The position numbers and the translations under genes were made by a program. Shown here piece after piece: positions 15,318 to 23,893 of a DNA stretch of 64,000 nt. The notes beneath the pieces are model-generated. The model was not told the DNA's origin. It saw nothing but the letters and a program-made list of their open reading frames with translations, and ran no database searches. Position 1 is the stretch's first letter. Every line of letters begins with the position of its first letter. The stretch is from Sandaracinus amylolyticus (GTDB lineage Bacteria > Myxococcota_A > Polyangia > Polyangiales > Sandaracinaceae), in NCBI RefSeq assembly GCF_021631985.1, contig NZ_CP070225.1:8680001-8744000 (forward strand). Reading direction: 5' to 3'.

Positions 15318-16309
15318 GTGCCACCCCCCTCACGCTCTTCCACTCGAGAGCCCGCGAGCACCTCGGTCTCGGCGGGCGTCGTCGCCGCCGAGAAGCACAG
15401 CCACTCGCGGTGCCGATCGTCCTTGTCGCCCTTGGGCGTGATCCACTCGGTGCGCGCATGCGCGAGCCCCTCGAGGAACCCCGCGCTGCAGCCGCTGCAT
15501 CGGAAGAGCTCGAGCTGCACGTCGAGCTCGTTCGTCACGTTCGAGAGGCCCTGCGGCACCTCGTGCGCCGCGCGCGCGCGCATCCGCTCGAAGATCCACG
15601 CCGCGCGATCGAAGCTCGCGCCCGGCAGCGCGACCACGTCCATGTAGCGCTGGCAGCGCTCGCAGAACTTCTGCGCGCCGACCTCGCCGTACGCCGTGAT
15701 GGCGGACACGAGGATGGCGATCACGAACCCGAGCGCGATCACCCCGAGGTGCACCCAGCTCGTGCCGAAGCACGTGTGCAGCAGCCCGGCGAACGAGAGC
15801 TCGTCGGGATCGTAGGGCGCGGGCACCATCGCGGTGATCGCGTAGGGGATCGCGAGCGCCGCCCCGAGCCCCGCGATCGCCGCCGGGACCGCGAAGATCA
15901 GCGCGGCCCACCGGCTCCGGTTGCGGCCGTGCTTGCCCATCCACGCCACCACGAAGCCGGGCACGAACCCCGCGACCGCGAACGTGATCGCGCCGCCGAT
16001 CACCGCGATGCCGAGCTCGATCGCGACGGTGATGCACACGACCCATCCGCACGCCGCGATCAGTGCGATCAGCGCGCCCATCAGCGCGAACAGCACGAGC
16101 GAGATCGCGCCCGCGATCAACGTCGCGATCGCGCCCGCGGGCACGCCGAGCCCGGCGCCGAGCGCGAGCCACGGCAGCGCGGTCGCGCCCATCTTCCCGC
16201 TCGGCTGGTACGCGGGCCCGACCTCCGGAAAGCGTGCCTCGAGCTGCGCTTGGTACGCGTCGGCCGCCGCGCTGTCCGCGACGCGCTGCAGAGTCCCCCA
16301 GTCCGCCAT
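15314..16309 (-). CDS. Polytopic membrane protein with zinc-ribbon-like motifs, unknown function
   Basis: 331 residues. The N-terminal 45 residues are soluble. About five hydrophobic segments follow between residues 45 and 215 (LPWLALGAGLGVPAGAIATL, FALMGALIALIAACGWVVC, ITFAVAGFVPGFVVAWM and others). The C-terminal soluble domain has CERCQRYMDVV and FRCSGCSAGFLEGL, two Cys-x-x-Cys knuckles likely to bind zinc. Nothing indicates transport or catalysis. It sits between two other minus-strand genes and is coupled to the lipoprotein gene downstream by a 4-bp overlap. Confidence 0.75.
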   Translation of the reverse strand: MADWGTLQRVADSAAADAYQAQLEARFPEVGPAYQPSGKMGATALPWLALGAGLGVPAGAIATLIAGAISLVLFALMGALIALIAACGWVVCITVAIELGIAVIGGAITFAVAGFVPGFVVAWMGKHGRNRSRWAALIFAVPAAIAGLGAALAIPYAITAMVPAPYDPDELSFAGLLHTCFGTSWVHLGVIALGFVIAILVSAITAYGEVGAQKFCERCQRYMDVVALPGASFDRAAWIFERMRARAAHEVPQGLSNVTNELDVQLELFRCSGCSAGFLEGLAHARTEWITPKGDKDDRHREWLCFSAATTPAETEVLAGSRVEEREGGGT

Positions 16310-16321
16310 GTTCCCCCTCGC

Positions 16322-16834
16322 TCACGCCCCGAAGAGCAGCGCGAGCACCACGAGCCCGCCGTACGTGAGCAGGAAGAGCCCGAACACGACGAGCGACGCG
16401 ATGATACGACCGCGCGGGGCCTCGCCTGCCAGCAGGCCGATCAGCGCGCCCGAGGCCATGAGCTGCAGCGGGATCGCGCAGTAGTTTCCCTGCGCGGCGT
16501 GGATCACCGACCACACGACGCCGCCGAGCGCCGCGCGCGCGAGCGCCCAGCCGAGGAAACGATCCTGCTGCAGCACCAGGCTGCCGCCGATGATCAGGTC
16601 GAACACGATCGGCATCGCCGCGCGGGGCGACGGAGAGTCGCCCATCTGGATCGCGAGCCCGAGATCGAGCATCGACGTGATCGCGGTGAAGAAGAGGCAG
16701 ATGCCCGCGATGCGCCGGCCGTTCCACTCGGGAAGGAGCTCGGTCGCGCTCGCGCGGACGACCTCCTTCGGCCGCGGCGGCGGCGGGGCAAAGGGGTCGT
16801 GCTCGGGTGGCTGGGTCGTGGGCTCGATGGTCAT
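16322..16834 (-). CDS. Small polytopic membrane protein, unknown
   Basis: 170 residues. A proline-rich cytoplasmic start (MTIEPTTQPPEHDPFAPPPP) is followed by four predicted helices: IAGICLFFTAITSMLDLGLA, MPIVFDLIIGGSLVL, PLQLMASGALIGLLAG and IIASLVVFGLFLLTYGGLVVLALLF. No family was recognised. It lies 12 bp upstream of the larger membrane protein on the same strand, so it probably heads this four-gene membrane/secreted set. Confidence 0.72.
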   Translation of the reverse strand: MTIEPTTQPPEHDPFAPPPPRPKEVVRASATELLPEWNGRRIAGICLFFTAITSMLDLGLAIQMGDSPSPRAAMPIVFDLIIGGSLVLQQDRFLGWALARAALGGVVWSVIHAAQGNYCAIPLQLMASGALIGLLAGEAPRGRIIASLVVFGLFLLTYGGLVVLALLFGA

Positions 16835-16920
16835 CGCGTTCGTCTCCCTGAGAGGGCGCGATGATGCGAGCGAGCCCGCGCACGCGCCAGCTTCGCGTTC
16901 GGGGGCTATGATCTCGATCG

Positions 16921-18009
16921 ATGATCGCGAGCATCAAGAAGCGAATCGTCACACCGATCACGGCGACGTTCGATCGCGCAGCGTCGCGTGTGATCTTCGG
17001 CCGCAGCGAGCAGAGCAAGCGGCGTTCGGCCGCAGAGTCGCTCGGCCCGATCGAGCGACGGCGCAGGCTCGACGAGATCGGCGCGTTCTACGGGACCGCG
17101 CAGCACGTCGAGGATCCCGACGTGTTCTTCCCTCGCGTCGCCGCGCACGACCTGCGCGAGCAGCACGCGGGTCGCATCGGCCAGGAGGGCACGATCGTCG
17201 ATCTGCGCTGGCGCAGCGCGCTCGCGCCGCTCTCCGCCGAGCCCGAGGTGGTGCGGCGCCTCGAGGCGCGCGCCGACGTGAACCACACCGCGATCGTGCG
17301 CCTCTACGCGCACCTCGATCGGCCGCGCCCGACCATCGTGCTGCTGCACGGCTATCTCGGCGGCGTCTTCGCGATCGAAGAGGTCGCGTTCCCGGTGCGC
17401 TGGATGTTCGAGCGCGGGCTCGACGTGGTGCTCGCGGTGCTGCCCCACCACGGTCCGCGCGGGATGCGTGGTCGTCGCCCGCTGCTGCCCCACAGCGATC
17501 CGCGCATCACCATCGAGAGCTTCCGCCACGCGATCGTCGATCTGCGCACGCTGGTGTCGGTGCTGCGCGATCGCGGCGCGCCGGTCGTGGGCGCGATGGG
17601 CATGAGCCTCGGCGGCTACACCAGCGCGCTGCTCGCGACGGTGGAGCCCATCGACTTCGTGGTGCCGATGATCCCGCTCGCGTCGATCGCGGACTTCGCG
17701 CGCGATGGAGATCGGCTCGTGGGCACCGCGACGCAGCAGCGCGAGCAGTACGACGCGCTCGAGAAGGCGCACTGCGCGGTGAGCCCGCTCGCCCGTCCGT
17801 CGAAGGTCGATCCCGCGCGCGCGCTGGTGATCGCGGGCTCGGGAGATCGCATCACGCCGCGGTCGCACGCCGAGAAGCTCGCGAAGCACTTCGACGCGCG
17901 CCTCCACGTGTTCGACGGCGGCCACCTGATCCAGGTCGGGCGCGACGAGGGCTTCCGCGAGATGGCGCGGATGCTGGCCCGCGAAGGCTGGCTCGATCCT
18001 CGGGCGTGA
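16921..18009 (+). CDS. Alpha/beta hydrolase (ABHD18/DUF2048-like)
   Basis: 362 residues, no signal peptide. The oxyanion-hole segment is VLLHGYLGG (142-148), the nucleophile elbow is GMSLGGYTS with Ser229, and the acid/base segments are IAGSGDRITP (Asp) and DGGHLIQVG (His). All four are in the correct order for an alpha/beta hydrolase. The N-terminal 130 residues are a long cap-like extension. It resembles the ABHD18/DUF2048 group of esterase-like proteins with unknown substrate. It is transcribed divergently from the membrane-protein set. Confidence 0.82.
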   Translation: MIASIKKRIVTPITATFDRAASRVIFGRSEQSKRRSAAESLGPIERRRRLDEIGAFYGTAQHVEDPDVFFPRVAAHDLREQHAGRIGQEGTIVDLRWRSALAPLSAEPEVVRRLEARADVNHTAIVRLYAHLDRPRPTIVLLHGYLGGVFAIEEVAFPVRWMFERGLDVVLAVLPHHGPRGMRGRRPLLPHSDPRITIESFRHAIVDLRTLVSVLRDRGAPVVGAMGMSLGGYTSALLATVEPIDFVVPMIPLASIADFARDGDRLVGTATQQREQYDALEKAHCAVSPLARPSKVDPARALVIAGSGDRITPRSHAEKLAKHFDARLHVFDGGHLIQVGRDEGFREMARMLAREGWLDPRA

Positions 18010-18248
18010 GACGCTTCGGCCGAGGGCGCACGCGGCGTCTGCCGTCTCGCTGGGAAAGGCTGGGGAGAGCTCGCGGCCGGCCCGCGCTTCGCCGCGGCCC
18101 GGACGCTCGCGGGATCGGCAGCGCGCGCTTCGCGCGCGACTGGTCGTATGGAGTGCGCAATCGCGGGCGACCAGGTTGTGAAGAAAGTTTGAACGACCGC
18201 CGCGGGAGCGGGAACTCCGGGCATCATCGCTCGCCTCGGAGGGCCTCG

Positions 18249-20030
18249 ATGCACCGCTCCCGCTTGCTCTTGCTGTCGACCCCGCTCCTCTTGTCGCTCG
18301 CCGCGTGTGAGGGCGATCCCCCGCCCGCGGGGGATCCCGATGCCGGCACGTGCGAGCCCGATCGCGCGATGTTCGCCTCGCAGGCGCTGCCACGGCTCGA
18401 GCGCTACTGCGGCTCGTGCCACGGCGCGTCCCCGCAGTACGGCGCGCCGATGTCGCTGCTCGACGTCGATGCGTTGCTCGCGGTGCGGCCCGACGGGACG
18501 CGCCTCGCCGATCGCGTCGTGGCGCGCTTGATGGACGGCTCGATGCCGCCGGTCGGCATGCCGCGCCTGCCCGATGCCGACGCCGACGCGCTCGCGCGCT
18601 GGGCGAGCTGCGGCTCGGCCGACGTGCCCCAGGGCACGGGCCTCCGCGCGAGCGCGCCGGTGTTCCTCTCGCCCGACGATCCGCCTCCGGGCCTCGTCAC
18701 GATCGATCTCGCGGCGAACGAGCATCCGGTCGGGCCCGAGGTTCGCGACGAGTACCGCTGCTTCACGTTCGAGCCCGCGCTCGAAGGCGATCGTTTCATC
18801 CGCCGCTTCGAGATGATCTACGACGAGACGCGCGTGCTGCATCACCTCGTGCTGCTGCGCGACAGCGAGCACAACGCGCCGCTCGGCGAGTTCGACTGCT
18901 ACGACGGCAGCGGCATGCCCGCGGGGAGCGAGTACCTCTACGCGTGGGCGCCGGGCACCGGCGCGTTCCAGTTCCCCGAGGGCGGTCTGCGCGCGCGGCC
19001 CGGCGATCGGTTCCTCGTGCAGATCCACTACAACAACGGCGCGGCCATCCCCGACGTGCGCGACAGCTCGGGCGTGCGCCTCTACCTCGATGCGCCGAGC
19101 GGGCCCGAGTACGGGATGATCGCGATCGGCCCGCTCGACTTCGAGATCCCGGCGCGTGAGTCGCGCACCGTCTCGAGCCGCTGCACGTTCGCGAGCGAGA
19201 CGCGCGTGCTCGCGGGCATGCCGCACATGCACCAGATCGGCACGACGTTCGATCAGGTGATCGCGCGTCCCGACGTGCGCAATCCGCAGCCGTTCGTCCA
19301 CCTCGACGGGTGGGAGTTCGAGACGCAGCTCTTCTATTCGCTGCCGGTCACGCTGATGCCCGGCGACGCGCTGCTCACGAGCTGCACGTTCGACAACACG
19401 ACGAGCGAGGACGTCGGCTCGGGCCCCGACACCCGCGACGAGATGTGCTTCGACTTCATGTACGTCACGCCGCCGCCCGCGACGCGCTACTGCGACGAGG
19501 GCGACGCCGAGATGCCGAGCGACGTGCGCTACGTGCCGAGCGCGTGCTTGCCCGAGGGCACCACGACGGATGTCGCGCTGGTGCGCGGCGGATGGGTCGA
19601 GGCGGCGACGCCGCCCGCGCTCGTCGCGGGCGAGGTCGCCGACGCGCGCTGGGAGCTCGAGGGCATCACCTACTACGTGTCGACGGTGACCACGCCGATC
19701 GGCCAGATCGACGTCGAGCGCACGTATGTGCTCGGGCGCGGTCAGGTCGTCACGCGCGAAGGGCGGCTCGTGATGGACGTCGACTCGCACGCGTTCGTGC
19801 AGAGCGCGGAAGGCCCGACGTTCGGGGGTCCGAACAACATCGCGTTCGCCGGTCCGTTCGACGCGAGCGCGACCCCGGCGACGATCGTGCTCGACTGCCC
19901 GGGCTCCGGCGACGTCGACATCGAGTGGGGCATCGACGGAGACCTGCTGACGATCGGGTTCGTGAGCGAGAGCGTCCCCGGCGCGCAGCTCTGGCCTCGC
20001 TACACGTTCCGTCGCACCGGCGCTCTCTGA
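18249..20030 (+). CDS. Lipoprotein fusing a cytochrome c domain to a PHM-like copper type II monooxygenase
   Basis: 593 residues; the ATG at 18249 follows GGAGGG. The signal peptide ends at lipidated Cys20. A haem-c site, CGSCH (54-58), lies in a small cytochrome domain with a distal Met candidate near GSMPPVGMP. The rest matches the two-domain copper type II ascorbate-dependent monooxygenase core: H198-H199 (LHHL) and H260 (QIHY) for the CuH site, H326 and H328 (PHMH) and M399 (DEMCF) for the CuM site. All the expected copper ligands are present. A beta-rich tail follows. Likely a surface or periplasmic monooxygenase whose electrons come through the attached haem. Confidence 0.88.
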   Translation: MHRSRLLLLSTPLLLSLAACEGDPPPAGDPDAGTCEPDRAMFASQALPRLERYCGSCHGASPQYGAPMSLLDVDALLAVRPDGTRLADRVVARLMDGSMPPVGMPRLPDADADALARWASCGSADVPQGTGLRASAPVFLSPDDPPPGLVTIDLAANEHPVGPEVRDEYRCFTFEPALEGDRFIRRFEMIYDETRVLHHLVLLRDSEHNAPLGEFDCYDGSGMPAGSEYLYAWAPGTGAFQFPEGGLRARPGDRFLVQIHYNNGAAIPDVRDSSGVRLYLDAPSGPEYGMIAIGPLDFEIPARESRTVSSRCTFASETRVLAGMPHMHQIGTTFDQVIARPDVRNPQPFVHLDGWEFETQLFYSLPVTLMPGDALLTSCTFDNTTSEDVGSGPDTRDEMCFDFMYVTPPPATRYCDEGDAEMPSDVRYVPSACLPEGTTTDVALVRGGWVEAATPPALVAGEVADARWELEGITYYVSTVTTPIGQIDVERTYVLGRGQVVTREGRLVMDVDSHAFVQSAEGPTFGGPNNIAFAGPFDASATPATIVLDCPGSGDVDIEWGIDGDLLTIGFVSESVPGAQLWPRYTFRRTGAL

Positions 20031-20036
20031 GCTCCT

Positions 20037-20113
20037 GCGGCGAGGCGCCTCGCGATTCGTTCTCGCGATGCGAGATCGAGACGCAGCGCCTCGCCGCGCC
20101 GCGCATGCGCGGC
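20037..20113 (+). terminator. 12-bp inverted repeat plus 16-bp palindrome after monooxygenase gene
   Basis: Bases 20037-20048 pair perfectly with 20086-20097, 7 nt after the stop; the 37-nt loop contains a smaller TCGCGA-based hairpin. Directly after it, 20098-20113 is a perfect 16-bp palindrome. Probable 3'-end structure of the monooxygenase transcript; no T-run. Confidence 0.5.
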
Positions 20114-20167
20114 GGTTCGCGCGGGAACGGCCATTGCGATGGCTCCGCGCACCAGGAGGTGATCATC

Positions 20168-20680
20168 GTGAGGACGTGGACCACGCTCGGGCTCGTCGCG
20201 CTGCTCGGCGGCGCGATCGGATGTGAACGCCCGCACACCGACGAGCAGACCGAGCAGCAGGCGCAGCAGATCGAAGCGCAGGGCGAGCAGCGCATCGAGC
20301 AGGTCGAGCGATCGCTGGCCCCGGAGCGCCAGGAGATCGAGCAGCAGCGCGCCGCGATCGAGCAGGAGCGCCAGCAGCTCGAGGCGCGCGAGTCGCAGAT
20401 CGAGCAGCGCGAGCAGGCGCTCGAGGCGCGTCGCGATCAGAGCGTCGACGCGATCGAGGAAGGCGTCGAGGCGCAGCAGGAAGCGGTCGAGCGTCAGGCC
20501 GAGGCGCAGCGGGCTCAGCTCGAGGCGCAGCGCCAGGCCGCGGAGGCGGAGCGCGAGGCGGCCGAGGCCGAGGCGCGCGCGCAGCAGCGCGCGCTCGAGG
20601 AGCGGCTGCCGAGCGAGCAGGCGCCGACCGTCGAGCAGCCGCGTCCCGCGAAGCCCGAGGACGCGCCGCCGCAGCAGTGA
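20168..20680 (+). CDS. Coiled-coil lipoprotein
   Basis: 170 residues. The GTG at 20168 is fixed by an excellent ribosome site (AGGAGGTGAT) and by the signal peptide LGLVALLGGAIGCERPH. From residue 25 to about 145 the protein is an uninterrupted Glu/Gln/Arg/Ala helix (heptad-like runs such as EQQRAAIEQERQQLEARESQ), then a Pro-rich end. The long rod anchored by lipid at one end resembles Lpp-like or spacer proteins that set envelope distances. No enzyme function is expected. A double-stem hairpin follows the gene. Confidence 0.8.
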   Translation: MRTWTTLGLVALLGGAIGCERPHTDEQTEQQAQQIEAQGEQRIEQVERSLAPERQEIEQQRAAIEQERQQLEARESQIEQREQALEARRDQSVDAIEEGVEAQQEAVERQAEAQRAQLEAQRQAAEAEREAAEAEARAQQRALEERLPSEQAPTVEQPRPAKPEDAPPQQ

Positions 20681-20688
20681 CCTCGGAT

Positions 20689-20745
20689 CGAGCCATGCAC
20701 CGCATCGATGGATTCATCGGATCCATCGATGGGATGCATGGCTCG
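20689..20745. terminator. Two-stage hairpin between lipoprotein gene and next gene
   Basis: Outer 11-bp stem (20689-20699 with 20735-20745), a symmetric 3x3 internal loop, then a 10-bp inner stem (20703-20712 with 20722-20731) and a 9-nt loop. All paired bases are perfect Watson-Crick. It starts 8 nt after one stop codon and ends 20 nt before the next ATG, so it could be a terminator, a processing site or an operator. Confidence 0.6.
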
Positions 20746-20765
20746 TCCGCGCCCAGGATCGCGGC

Positions 20766-21239
20766 ATGTCGGCGCGTCGCTGGGAGAAGAACGTGTTCGG
20801 GGCCCTGCTCGGTCTCTCGGCGGGCGCGGCGCGCACGCCGGTGGTGAGCGCCGCGGTGCCCTCGTTCATGCGCGCGCTGGCTGCGCTCACCCGTCGCATC
20901 CGCCGGCCTCGCGCCGACGCCGGGGACGCGGCCGCGCTCGGTCGTGCGTGGCAGCGGTACATGCCGAGCCCCCACCTCGTGCCGATCACGCGCGTCGAGC
21001 GCGCCACCGCGTACGGCCAGATCCGCATGCGCTGCCCGCTGCGCGGCAGCGGCGACCTCGCCGCGTGTCATCGCCTCATGGCGTACGACCGCGCGCTGAT
21101 GGCCGAGCACGGGGCGCGCTTCGTGGTGCTGCGCTCGCAGGCCGAGCCCGGCGTCGAGGTGTGCGAGATCGCGATCCGCGCCGCGTCGTCGGCGCACGAC
21201 GATCTGGTGCCCGCGCATCGCCTGGTGCGCGCCGCGTGA
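20766..21239 (+). CDS. Hypothetical protein, possibly ATC-hydrolase-like
   Basis: 157 residues, no signal peptide. The C-terminal half (IRMRCPLRGSGDLAACHRLM, then YDRALMAEHGARFVVLRSQ and VEVCEIAIR) has three Cys spaced as in the L-2-amino-thiazoline-4-carboxylic acid hydrolase-like family (RC...C..D...C.f). The resemblance is partial, so treat the family as tentative. The N-terminal part is basic. The start follows the long hairpin at 20689-20745 without a clear ribosome site. Confidence 0.6.
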   Translation: MSARRWEKNVFGALLGLSAGAARTPVVSAAVPSFMRALAALTRRIRRPRADAGDAAALGRAWQRYMPSPHLVPITRVERATAYGQIRMRCPLRGSGDLAACHRLMAYDRALMAEHGARFVVLRSQAEPGVEVCEIAIRAASSAHDDLVPAHRLVRAA

Positions 21240-21243
21240 TCCG

Positions 21244-23850
21244 TCAGCGTGTCGCCGCGCCGCGCGCGCTCGCGGCGTCGCGCTCGAGCAGGTCGCGCAC
21301 CGCGTCGGCGAGCGCGGCGGGCGTGAACGGCTTCGCGAGGAGCGGGTCGCCGGAGTCGACGTCGATCGGCTTGTCGGCGTAGCCGGAGAGGAAGAGCACG
21401 CCGAGCCCGGGGTGCTTTCGTCGCGCCTCGCGCGCGAGCGTCGGCCCGTCCATCCCGGGCATGCGCACGTCGGTCACCAGCAGATCGGGCACCGGGCCTC
21501 GCTCCAGGATCTCGAGCGCCTCGGCGCCGGTCGCGGCGAGCACGACGGTGTGGCCCGCGAGCGTGAGGACGCGCTGGATCACCGCGCTCACGTCGGGGCG
21601 ATCCTCGGCCACCAGGATGCGTCCCTGACGTCCACCGCGCGGCACCACGCGCGAGGCGGGCGCTGCGTGCGGCGCGTCGCGGGGCTCGACGCGCGGAAGC
21701 ACGATCTCGAAGCGCGTGCCTCGGCCCGGCGCGCTCTCGAGCTCCACCACGCCGCCCGCGTTGCGCACGATGCCGTAGACCGTCGCGAGCCCGAGCCCGG
21801 TGCCCTGGCCCTCGGGCTTGGTCGTGAAGAAGGGCTCGAACGCGCGCTCCTTCACCTCGTCGCTCATCCCGGCGCCGGTGTCGGCGACCGAGACGACGAC
21901 GTGGTCGCCGGGCGCGACGTCGCGCGCGCGGGCGTCGTGCTCGTCGAAGCTGCGCTGCTCTGCGGAGATCGTCAGCGTCCCTCCGCCCGGCATCGCGTCG
22001 CGCGCGTTGAGCGCGAGGTTCATCACGACCTGCTCGAAGGGACCGGGATCGAGGCGCACCTCGCCGGTGCCGGGCGCGCACGACGTCACGAGCCGCACCT
22101 CGGAGCCCAGCAGCGGCGCGAGGATCCCCCGCAGCTTCTCGAACGCCGTCGCCACGTCGACCGCGCCGATGCCCGCGGGCTGCTTGCGCCCGAGCGCGAG
22201 CAGCTGTCGGGTGAGCGTCGTCGCGCTCTCGCTCGCGTTCAGCACGTCGCGCAGCGCGTCGGCGGCGAGCGATCCCGGGGGCACTCCGTCGCGCGCGATC
22301 TCGGCGTTGCCGGTGATCGCCGCGAGGAGGTTGTTGAAGTCGTGGGCGACGCTGCCCGCGAGACGGCCCAGGGCTTCGAGGCGCTGCAGGTGGTGCAGGC
22401 GCTCTTCGAGCGCGCGGAGCTCGGTGACGTCGCGTCCCTCGGCGACGATCAGTGCGACCTCGCCCGACGCGTCGAGCACCGGGCTCAGCGAGAAGTCGAC
22501 GTGGTGGACGCGGCCTCCGGAGTCGACGTGGGTCGCGAGCATGCGGAACGCCTCGCCCCGTGCGGCGCGCGCGAGCCCGTCGCGCACCCGCGCGATCTGC
22601 TCGGCGTCGCTGCCCCAGAGCGGCGAGTCCCACAGCGAGCGCCCGAGCAGCGCGTGCTCCTCGACCCCCGCGAGCCGCACCACCGCGGGGTTCACCCGCA
22701 CCACCCGGCCGTCGCGCGCGACCAGGCCCATCAGCTGGATGCTGTGCTCGAAGATCGCGCGCAGCGTGCGCTCGCGCTCCACGACCTCGGCCGTGCGCTC
22801 CACGACGCGTCGCTCGAGATCGTCGCGCACCGCGCGGAGCTCGGTGTTCGCCGCGTGCAGCGCGCTCACGTCGTGGAGCACGATCGAGCGCGCGTCGCGC
22901 TCGAAGGTCCCTTCACCGACGCTCGAGACGCGCACGTCGAAGCGGCGCCCCTCGCGCTCGAACGACGTCGCGCCGTCGCGGATCGCATCGAGCAGCGCGC
23001 GCGCTCCGGGCGAGGGCTCGAGCGCATGGCTCGCGTCGAGCGAGAGGACCGCGCGCCCCGCGGCGTTCGCGTCGATGATGCGATCGCGGGCGTCGACCAC
23101 GAGGATCGCGTCGGCGAGCCCTTCGACGATGCGCTCGCGCGCGACCGGCACCACCTCGAGCCCGCGCCCCCAGCGCAGCGCGAGCGCGGTGACGAGCGCG
23201 AACGATCCGAACGTGAGCGGCGCGATGTCGCGCTGCCCCGCCCACGTGATCCCCACGATCACCGCGAAGTAGCCGAACACCATCGGCCCCGCGATGCCGA
23301 GCCCGAGCAGCGCGCTGACGATGCGGTACCTGCCGCGATGGCCCCACGCGTCGAACAGCACGAGCCCCGCGGCAGCGACCACGGCGAGCAACACCGCGAG
23401 CGAGACCAGCACGTCGATCTCGGTGAACGGATAGAAGAGCGCGCCGAAGGGTGGAGCGTCCGCGACGTACGCGCCGTCGCGCAGCGCGCCGTGCCAGCGC
23501 TCGGTCGCGATCCACAACGCGGCCGGCGCGACGACGACCGAGTACGCGAGCAGCAGCGCGTCGCCCGCGCGTCGCCGCGCGGTGCGCTCGGTCGCGAAGC
23601 GCAGTGCCGCGCCGCCGACGAACGTGGTCGGGAGCCACGAGAGATCGTCCCAGAGCAGCTTGTGATCGAGGCCGGGCGCGAGGAGCTCTCCGGCATACCC
23701 GACGAGCCACACGAGCTGTGCGATCAGCGCCGCTGCGTACGCGCCCGCGCCGGGGGTGTGCCGTCGATCCCGCCACATCGCCCGCGCCGTCAGCGCGACC
23801 AGCAACGCCGACGCGATCACCGGCGTGAGGTGGACGAGGGTCGAGGGCAA
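21244..23850 (-). CDS. Hybrid sensor histidine kinase with 7-TM-like sensor, PAS domains and receiver
   Basis: 868 residues. About seven hydrophobic segments span residues 5-225 and resemble the histidine-kinase N-terminal 7TM sensor. Two PAS-like domains follow (about 240-330 and 365-475) joined by a coiled coil. The phosphoacceptor is H503 in AGSVAHDFNNLLAAITGNAE, a HisKA type often found without a separate partner. ATPase boxes are MNLALNARDAMP (N), ADTGAGM (G1) and GQGTGLGLATVYGI (G2). A C-terminal receiver has acidic ED at 749-750, Asp794 in LLVTDVRMPGMDG and Lys in LLAKPF. No cognate regulator is adjacent. It follows GST and FrnE genes on the same strand. Confidence 0.92.
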   Translation of the reverse strand: MPSTLVHLTPVIASALLVALTARAMWRDRRHTPGAGAYAAALIAQLVWLVGYAGELLAPGLDHKLLWDDLSWLPTTFVGGAALRFATERTARRRAGDALLLAYSVVVAPAALWIATERWHGALRDGAYVADAPPFGALFYPFTEIDVLVSLAVLLAVVAAAGLVLFDAWGHRGRYRIVSALLGLGIAGPMVFGYFAVIVGITWAGQRDIAPLTFGSFALVTALALRWGRGLEVVPVARERIVEGLADAILVVDARDRIIDANAAGRAVLSLDASHALEPSPGARALLDAIRDGATSFEREGRRFDVRVSSVGEGTFERDARSIVLHDVSALHAANTELRAVRDDLERRVVERTAEVVERERTLRAIFEHSIQLMGLVARDGRVVRVNPAVVRLAGVEEHALLGRSLWDSPLWGSDAEQIARVRDGLARAARGEAFRMLATHVDSGGRVHHVDFSLSPVLDASGEVALIVAEGRDVTELRALEERLHHLQRLEALGRLAGSVAHDFNNLLAAITGNAEIARDGVPPGSLAADALRDVLNASESATTLTRQLLALGRKQPAGIGAVDVATAFEKLRGILAPLLGSEVRLVTSCAPGTGEVRLDPGPFEQVVMNLALNARDAMPGGGTLTISAEQRSFDEHDARARDVAPGDHVVVSVADTGAGMSDEVKERAFEPFFTTKPEGQGTGLGLATVYGIVRNAGGVVELESAPGRGTRFEIVLPRVEPRDAPHAAPASRVVPRGGRQGRILVAEDRPDVSAVIQRVLTLAGHTVVLAATGAEALEILERGPVPDLLVTDVRMPGMDGPTLAREARRKHPGLGVLFLSGYADKPIDVDSGDPLLAKPFTPAALADAVRDLLERDAASARGAATR

Positions 23851-23893
23851 CGCTGGCCTCCACCGACCAGGTTACCCGCGCGCCGGAGCGGGT

